From Irpex lacteus (taxonomy: Eukaryota; Basidiomycota; Agaricomycetes; Polyporales; Irpicaceae): a DNA stretch of 64,000 nt. The notes below the pieces were generated by a model. The model worked only from the letters and a program-made list of their open reading frames with translations, had not been told where the DNA came from and searched no databases. Made by a program: the position numbers and the translations under genes. Location of the stretch: NCBI GenBank assembly GCA_001986395.2, contig MQVO02000005.1, forward strand, positions 1,426,001 through 1,490,000. Reading direction: 5' to 3'. Within the stretch, counting starts at the first letter, position 1; each line of letters begins with the position of its first letter. This document shows, piece by piece, positions 57,662-64,000 of the stretch.

Positions 57662-59502
57662 TACGATTCCTGAGTGAAACGAAAGAGAATCGTTCCAATC
57701 CGGAGTGGTGCATTTACGGCGCTTGTAAGTAACGCATTTCGTTGGCAAACCGTGGGAATTCTATTTGTTACTGCTCTTGCTACAGCGTAAGAAAGACTTG
57801 TATGTGGGCGCTTGTAGGTGAGATATATATTTGGACTCTCATGTATGACTACTTCAGATAAAGATATATAATGTATATACAGATAGATAGCTGAAAACAA
57901 GAGCTTTCGTTTGACATAACTATCATAAGATTTGGACTAAAATTGAAGTATATATGGGCTGGACAGTATGAGATGACGACCTGAGTTTTCAAACTCAGAC
58001 AGACTCCGGCTTCAGACATGTGGAGGTGGACAAAAGTGAACGCGCGAGACTTGAATTCGAAAGGTTGCGAGTTCGACTCCTCTTTGAGTCATTTTCTTAA
58101 CTTGCTCAATTTGATTTGTATGATGCTCAAGAACAATATGTAGTTGCAGAAATAATACATTGGCTCATCAATTGTGTTGTAGTTATCTTTTGTTGCTATA
58201 GAAAGCTACTGATAATATAATTTTAACTGTTCTTGTAGAGATATACGTTTGACGCTCTATTTGCTTTGAACATGTGCAGTGATGATGCCATCAAAAGATG
58301 CCCACAAACTGTAGCTTTCGTTTGATATAAAAACCGTGCAAATTGGATGAAAACTCATGGAGATATGAGGGAAATAACATGAAATGACACCAAGAGCTTA
58401 TAGATATGACCTAAGACTGCTTACCTGGATTTCCACTCAGGCGCTGACCGGTCAGCGCCTGAGTGGAATTACACATAAGCACGCTTACATAGCTCAGAAA
58501 CAAGTACAGATGGACTTCGAATGGACTGCACTTTGTTTCTTGCATATCTTAAGTGCAATTCATGTCATTGTCGTAAGTGTCATGTCAAACTGGTACTGCC
58601 ATCAATTTTGATGTGATTGATGCCATCAAATGGACTTCCTAAAATGGCAAAAGAGGCAAGAATACCGTCAGTTCAATTCAAATCTCAAGTAGTCGGAGAA
58701 TAAAAATAGATTTTGGTGAACTAGTCGTTGTGTCACTTTCTGACTATGTGTAAGAGGTATTATGATGATAACTAACATTAGTTACTATAGTAAGAAGGGT
58801 AACAATATTACTTATGTGTATAATAACAGTAACAAAAGTTTGTTAACTTGAACTTTCAAATATAAAAATTACCTTTGTTCAAATAATCTATAAGACAAGT
58901 TTTGAAGTGTTATTGATGTACATAACTATAACAAAAAAAGGAAGGATAAAATGCATATGACTGCTTTTACATAATATTGGACGTGTGTCCAAAATTGTTA
59001 TTGAGTCTTGACGTTTAGATTCAATCACATTCAAATATTCGCTTGCAGTATATTGATGTATGAAAATTGCCTAAAAAGGCAATATAGATCAATAGATCAT
59101 TTTGGGCGCTTATTTTTGCTTTTTGTACGTTTTGAGCTAGATCACATGACATCAAGATTTTTTGATGAAAGATACAAGTATATGTTTTCCAGCTCAGATT
59201 TCTTCTAGGATTCTGAATCCAAGCTCCAAAACTAGGTAAGGCTCACTGTTCATCAAATACAGGCCAAACATCACCTATCCTTTCTGAAATAGATTACTTT
59301 AGCTAAAATGCATTATACAATACATAGCAATACTGCATCTGATGATTTTTGAGACTCCATGTAATAATAAATTATATGGCTATATAGAGTAGCTTTTGTA
59401 TATCATGTGTTTATTCTGATGTAGTAGGTATTTTTCTGTTGTTTAAAGTTACTGAAAACCTCAGGAATCGTAAACTGCCACTTGATGGCCTCACTCCCAC
59501 AA
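57662..59502 (-). mobile_element. Young family A element in Hsp20-like gene
   Basis: Nearly identical to 43592-45432 (one difference seen in 1841 bp). GT on both sides (57660-57661, 59503-59504). It interrupts exon 1 of the Hsp20-like gene; on the minus strand the host reads ...GATGAT, AC, TCACATTAC... across the site, in frame. Core palindrome at 58431-58468. Confidence 0.92.
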
Positions 59503-59583
59503 GTATCATCACTTAACAATAAGGATGAAGAACCTGTGATGGTGTTAGCAGAAGATGGTGTATCCAAAGGGCAATGGTGCATG

Positions 59584-60800
59584 GTAGAACGGTTGGACTG
59601 TAGGTTTATAAATTATAATATGCAACTTAAACAACGCGAATCAGGATATGTGTTAGCATGTTGCACTCCAGACATTATAAATGAAGTCTGACATGGGCTC
59701 ACGGGTTTAACGTTTATGGACAATCAAAATGCTACAAGAGCTATATATTGTGATAAAAAGCATACCAATGTCAGGAACAACAAAGAACTTAAGGGGAAGT
59801 GGTTACCGTAATGATTGAGCAAATATGGTCTGACAAGTCTATTGTCGGTGCTGCAGAATCAGAATCTCTTCATAGAATGAGAGAGTTGTACATGTACCTG
59901 CGCAGACTATACAGAGGTGTGAGGTAAAACGAATGTCTACCACACAACATATGTGGCGACGATGCAAACATGTGAAAAGGATTTCTTCGGGCTGGCAGCA
60001 ACACATGGCAAACTACAACGATGTAGTGGTAATGACATGACCGAGATATCTAGAGATTGTCTGAGCATGAGCAGAGAGAAAATCTTAAGCACTATCTGGA
60101 AGAGTAGATCTTCTAAGATCTTTTGATAATGCAACGACAAGAATGGGGTTATTGAGAGACCTATTACTTCTTGTTCAAAGGGATCTCAGAAGATCTCATC
60201 AAAATTGTCTGTCCTCAGGCAGCATCAGGAAACAGCACAGACGCAACCAAGAGCTACGTTGACACTGTATCGCTTGTACTGTCCATAGACAAGTATCCCC
60301 TACGTGTAGCAACGGCTCGCTAAGCACGCAATTCTGTAGCACCCCGTAGCATAGAGTGGCGGCCTCGTAGATCGTGGTAGTAACAGCACAGATCCGTAGA
60401 CTTATAGCATTTACTCAATTTTTATACCACTCGCGATAGGGAGACTAATAATTGCATTGCAAGCCAAGCCTAAATACATGATACAGGGTGCTATACATAA
60501 ACTATGTACGCTGAACCACTACATTTTTCCCCACCAATTGTTGCAACTTGTCTGTATGCTCAATTATATATGACGAGTACAGTGCCTACGTGTTGCAGAT
60601 CTCAAATCTAGTGAAGATATTAGTGTACGCTCTGTGAAGACAGTCTTCTACGTACCTCGTAAAACATATGTACTTATGAATTGTGCATGATACGAGTGCC
60701 AATTAATGTGCTTCGTCAACCCGCTGACCCACCTAACGAGCACATGGACGGACATCGATGAGCCATACACCCAATATGGAAACAAGTGTGCACTGACCTA
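59584..60800. other. Stretch with no recognised gene
   Basis: Upstream of the Hsp20-like gene. Short open frames only. A plus-strand open frame from about 59505 runs through one TGA into LTFMDNQNATRAIYC, which is reminiscent of coding sequence but was not assigned. Confidence 0.35.
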
Positions 60801-61510
60801 TTGTTGGACTTCAACGGTAAAGATCAACGTTGACACGTGGCTGAACGGCTGCACGTTCCAGACTCCTGAAATCGGCATTTTCCGCTTGATCCGTCGCCAT
60901 CACGGAACCTCGCATACGTCCGTCGCGGAACCCTTCGAACCACGGAACTCTGTCGTCACGGAACGTCTGCCTGTACCCTCATCCCTTTCTCGTGAACTCT
61001 CGGATCGCTCTACTCGTCGCGGATCTTCAAATTAACGACGGGACTCTGGCAACCACGGACGACCATGTGCTTTCCCCTCGGACGACCGACGCCTCGCCCC
61101 CGTTTGATCGACGGACGACTCTCTTCGGCGTTATCGGACGGACCAGAATAGCTGCTTGTCAAATTGGTTGCTAGCGCCCCTAGCCTCGTGTTCGCAACTC
61201 CCGACGACTGCCCCTTTGGACCATATGACCACCGCTCCACCTCCTGTCTTGGCGCCCGCTACTCTTGTCTTCCCATTCGCTGTTACCCTCTCCCTCGCCT
61301 GATTCTTTATTTTCCCCACTTCCCATTCGTCCATGTCCGCGTTCCGCGCTGCACTATCCTTTCCGTCTCTCCCCGACGTACCTGTTTCATGCTATATTTT
61401 ATCCTCTGACTCATTTCTTGGCACGGATCGTGTCATGTCTCTTTACACTCGCTTAGTCACCCACGGACAATGTTTCTCTAAGTTCGGTTTTGCTTATGGA
61501 CGCTCTACCG

Positions 61511-61520
61511 TATATAAAGA
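61511..61520 (+). promoter_or_regulatory. TATA box of second LTR
   Basis: TATATAAAGA. It predicts a transcript start near 61540, which would leave about 600 bp of R-U5 before the primer-binding site. Confidence 0.55.
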
Positions 61521-61633
61521 GGCCTGTACGCGTAGGATAGAGACAAGGAATCCACCCGCTACAGTTTACCCCTCAAACCCGCGTCCGGAACTCCTTCACA
61601 ACCTCTAAACTCTCTCTACCAAAAACTCCTTAT

Positions 61634-61735
61634 TGCGACTTTGCGACTCTGCGTTCACTGCGATTGCGTTATACTGCGTTTGCGACTGCGACTGCGACTG
61701 CGTTACTGCGTTCCCTTTGCGACTTTGCGTGTTCC
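61634..61735 (+). repeat. TGCGACT-type microsatellite in LTR
   Basis: An irregular run of TGCGACT/TGCGTT units (for example GCGACTGCGACTGCGACTGC) downstream of the predicted start site, so it would be in the leader RNA. Confidence 0.7.
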
Positions 61736-62159
61736 GTTCCCGTGCGTCCGATCCGTGCGTACGGTTTGCGTTCCGTCCCCTCTTCTCCCCCGGATCCTGT
61801 AGTTCCGTTGTATCAACGGATTGTGCTAGAGTCTTCCGTGGTTTCTTGGTGCTTGTGCGTGGTTTCGACCAGTCTTAGTAGGACGTATACTTCTGTCTAC
61901 GGACGGGAGGCCCTGCTGTGTGTGTCACGATCGTTGTTCCGGTTCCGTCTCTAGCAGCCACACTTGACCTAGTGTTGAGTTCGGATTGACTACCTCTGCG
62001 TTGCGGTGTTGGTTGTTGGTTAGTCAGTCTTGGGACTCAGAGACCCTCGCACTACTACACACTCCCTCGCTCATCGCAGGCCACGTTATCGCTCCGTTCC
62101 GGGGTTAGGTGGTCTGTAGGTTCTTGTCTCTTATCCGAGCGCGGCTTGGTGTCTCATTT

Positions 62160-62177
62160 TGGAGCCCACCGCGAGGG
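62160..62177 (+). other. Primer-binding site of second retrotransposon
   Basis: TGGAGCCCACCGCGAGG starts 3 bp after the LTR end TCTCA. The TGG complements a tRNA CCA end, so this element uses tRNA priming, unlike the candidate for the first element. The tRNA was not identified. Confidence 0.6.
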
Positions 62178-62588
62178 GTCTCTCTTGACATCTCCGAGAT
62201 CTGACTTTCGTTAAAAATTCCACGCCAATCATCGAGTTCCGCGGTGAGTTCCTCGAAGCATACCCGTAGTCGCGGAACTTCAGAGTTCGAACCACTACCC
62301 GATCCCGACACTCTCCTACACAAGCCTCGCAAATCCAGGAAGCGTTCCGTGCCCGCGGAAGAATCCCCTTACGCGTCCGCGGACGAATTCCAAGAAGTAG
62401 AAAACCAACTCGTTCCGGAAGAGGAACCCGATACTCCACCCGTTTCTTTTGATCCATCCTTGTCTGCGGAACCCTCAGAACCCCAACCAATCCATTATCT
62501 CCTTGCCCGCGAATCCCATACCAATCGCCTCTTCGAAGTCATCGACCAGTACGACGCCCAAGTCTCTCACCTACAACAGCAACTAGCC

Positions 62589-64000
62589 ATGGCCACCACT
62601 CCTATGCCCCTCTCCAGCGACCGTCATGCCCCTACCTTTGATCCGGCGCAGCCCCGTACCTTGTCCCGTTACTTCCAAAACCTAGAAGAGCTCTTCACCC
62701 GTGCTGCTATTGCAGCGGACGCGGACAAAAAGTCTTACGCCACCCGTTACGTTCCGATAGAAGTCTCAGACCAATGGGACACGCTGTCCGGGTACGCGAA
62801 CGGAACCCACGACGCCTGGAAGACACAGGTATTTGCGCTCTATCCAGGCGCGGATGCCACTGTCCGTTACACCCGTCAGGGTCTTCTCGACTACGTACAG
62901 CAGTGGAGGGCCCGTGGCTTCAAGACACTTGGCGACTGGGCTGAGTTCTTCCGGAACTATCGTACTCAGGCTGCGTGGTTAGTCACCAACGGAAAGATCT
63001 CAGACATCGACCGGAACCGATGGTGTGAGGACGCCATTGGGACCCAGATGTCCGCTATCTCGACGCGTTTGCAAGTCAAACACCCTGACACCCATCCGGG
63101 TGACGGATACGGAATGGACGCACTCGACGAAGCTATGCGGTTTCATCTTCAAGGAACTCCCACCGTCCTATCCGCTCCCGCCGCTGCCCCAGTAACTCTA
63201 GCGACTCCTATTCCGTCCACTTCGTCCACCACGGAAACGACCATCAAAATCGAGGATGTGGCCAAGCTGTTCGAGTACCTCGGACGCATGGCCTCGAGTT
63301 CCGCTGCTAACGCACCCGTTCCGCGTCCACCCACACCATCTTCCGCGAACATGGGCTGTCACTACGACGGAAAACCAGACTGTCGTACCCACAACTGCCC
63401 CGCGGCCGCGGAAGACTTAGCAGCTGGTCGAATCCGTCGCAACGCGGAGAACAAGATCGTCCTGCCAAACGGAACATTTGTTCCACGGAACCTCCCTGGA
63501 GAAACCATGCGCGACCGTGTCTTCGAATGGCACAGACGAAACCCTGGACAACTTGCTGCGGGTAGTCTTTCGTACACGGCCGTCCCGGATCCAGCGGGTT
63601 CGATGTTGGTGGAGCTCGTCAACGGAACCTCCTACGACGGACAAGCTGCCTCTTACGTCTACCACCGCGACGATGAAGAACGGATCTTCGCGCTAGAACA
63701 GGAACTCTTCAACCTGCGCAATAAGACCCGTTTCGACTCCGTCCGTGTTCCGCCCATGTCAGACAAGTATCGTCGGCAACGGACACCTGCTCCCACCAAT
63801 CGTACGCCTGCCCCGGAGCCAACGTCTCAGACGGAACACACGGAACCTTCGTCATCCAAGGCAGCCTCCGCTTCCCAGCAACCTGCTACTGCGCCGGAGC
63901 CTACCAGGGAGGAACCAAGCAAGGAGCCCGCGGAACACCCCCTAGCTGGGGTCCGTGACGCAACGTACATTCCGCCTACCTCTAAGAACGTTGGAGCGCC
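62589..64000 (+). CDS. Retrotransposon Gag, partial (runs off window)
   Basis: Gag of a second LTR retrotransposon. The frame is open from 62205 to the window end; the first ATG is 62589 (MATTPMPLSSDRHAPTFD). The open in-frame sequence before it is Glu/Pro-rich and ends in a helical stretch (RLFEVIDQYDAQ), so an upstream non-ATG start or splicing is possible. The gag core pattern common in basidiomycete elements is present: LSRYFQNLEELFTRA, AWKTQVFALYPGAD, EFFRNYRTQAAWL and QVKHPDTHPGDGY. A short Cys/His cluster (CHYDGKPDCRTHNC) lies at about residues 258-271. A Pro/Thr/Glu-rich region follows. Pol is not in the window. Confidence 0.8.
   Translation, partial: MATTPMPLSSDRHAPTFDPAQPRTLSRYFQNLEELFTRAAIAADADKKSYATRYVPIEVSDQWDTLSGYANGTHDAWKTQVFALYPGADATVRYTRQGLLDYVQQWRARGFKTLGDWAEFFRNYRTQAAWLVTNGKISDIDRNRWCEDAIGTQMSAISTRLQVKHPDTHPGDGYGMDALDEAMRFHLQGTPTVLSAPAAAPVTLATPIPSTSSTTETTIKIEDVAKLFEYLGRMASSSAANAPVPRPPTPSSANMGCHYDGKPDCRTHNCPAAAEDLAAGRIRRNAENKIVLPNGTFVPRNLPGETMRDRVFEWHRRNPGQLAAGSLSYTAVPDPAGSMLVELVNGTSYDGQAASYVYHRDDEERIFALEQELFNLRNKTRFDSVRVPPMSDKYRRQRTPAPTNRTPAPEPTSQTEHTEPSSSKAASASQQPATAPEPTREEPSKEPAEHPLAGVRDATYIPPTSKNVGA

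Larger units (their letters stand above)
50809..59583 (-). pseudogene. Hsp20/alpha-crystallin-like gene split by two insertions
   Basis: Small heat-shock-type chaperone domain. Pieces on the minus strand: 59583-59505 (MHHCPLDTPSSANT), 57659-57474 (VEIQRTEYRIIVHLPGY), intron 57473-57402, exon 2 start 57401-57397 continuing at 51049-50990 (NQILHIIADSWQPNGG), intron 50989-50928, exon 3 at 50927-50809 (HFERYVSFNHDADL, then LDGESLRILVPR). The A element (57662-59502) and B composite (51052-57396) each sit at AC, and removing each plus one AC keeps the frame. A TGA at 50866-50868 in exon 3 is an extra lesion, probably a changed Ser codon. The LPG and ILVPR strands are typical of the alpha-crystallin domain. 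No function can remain. Confidence 0.65.
60802..62156 (+). repeat. 5' LTR of a second LTR retrotransposon (start uncertain)
   Basis: The right end is set by TGTCTCA at 62150-62156 followed by TTT and a TGG-type primer-binding site. The left end is not provable without the second LTR; TGTTGGA at 60802 is one candidate. The stretch is unusually rich in CGGAAC/GTTCCG. A TATA box is at 61511-61520, and a stretch of repeated TGCGACT units follows. Confidence 0.5.

Noticed and set aside
2391..58095. Functional tRNA genes at the T-arm-like sites
   Set aside because: Only the T-arm and part of the acceptor are convincing; anticodon arms are degenerate and the sequences repeat inside each element copy.
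6484..59502. Families A and B as Helitrons (hairpin near one end)
   Set aside because: Helitrons insert between A and T without duplication and end in CTRR; here AC flanks both sides and the ends are TTGTGG and TTACGATTCC.
59505..59820. Plus-strand open frame as a copia-like or other gene remnant
   Set aside because: No domain could be named; the left part is antisense to the Hsp20-like exon, which gives a better explanation.
1..64000. CRISPR arrays or bacterial operons
   Set aside because: The short repeats seen are tandem or subterminal transposon repeats without regular spacers, and genes are intron-bearing.

Overview
ORGANISM. The window reads as nuclear DNA of a TE-rich basidiomycete, most likely an Agaricomycete. 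The genes have many short introns (about 50-80 bp, GTRNGT donors, C/TAG acceptors). The gene and TE families also fit: a KDZ-associated CxC5/CxC6-type cysteine-cluster gene, a multi-intron hAT transposase, a Ty3/chromodomain retrotransposon, a JmjC gene of the type common in Agaricomycetes and an Hsp20-like gene. Species cannot be read from the sequence. Nothing bacterial was seen (no operons, no CRISPR). LAYOUT. Almost everything is nested mobile DNA. Positions 1-104 and 35829-36984 look like two halves of one copy of a repeat family I call B, split exactly by 105-35828. That insert holds about 9 kb of its own: a small gene at 1009-1476, a decayed CxC5/CxC6-type gene at 29522-31986 and an intact-looking seven-exon gene of unknown function at 32493-34795. 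It has been loaded with later insertions. Inside it an old family-A element (2038-26067) carries a full Ty3 chromovirus (3271-24686, identical 247-bp LTRs, 5-bp TSD AAGTC). That retroelement encodes gag-pro, an in-frame TGA CTA stop, RT-RNaseH-integrase-chromodomain and an extra third ORF. It is itself split by an A element (6484-8297), by a foldback palindrome (9816-15449, 6-bp TSD) holding a second palindrome (10114-12411, 6-bp TSD), and by a chimeric B/A element (19238-23582). Each insertion can be subtracted so that the retroelement reading frame closes, which fixes the boundaries. RIGHT HALF. A B element (39136-48275) is interrupted by a 6.55-kb hAT transposon (39643-46195, 8-bp TSD CTGACATG). 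The hAT element has an intact-looking multi-exon transposase and a convergent second gene, the latter broken by an A element (43592-45432). Cellular-type genes follow: a JmjC gene with an in-frame stop (48543-50772) and, convergent to it, an Hsp20/alpha-crystallin-like gene whose pieces are spread over 50809-59583 by two insertions (B composite 51052-57396 and A 57662-59502). The window ends in the 5' part of another LTR retrotransposon (LTR, PBS, gag start; gag runs off the end). HOW IT FITS. Families A and B are the main puzzle. They are non-coding, 1.8-2.6 kb, with asymmetric ends (TTGTGG at one, TTACGATTCC or TCACGATTCC at the other). They sit at the dinucleotide AC/GT, which is present on both sides. 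They carry tRNA-like T-arms, a GGGCGCTTATTTTG core also found in the foldback elements, and a perfect 38-40-bp hairpin whose arms differ between families while staying self-complementary. I do not recognise a described superfamily with this combination.
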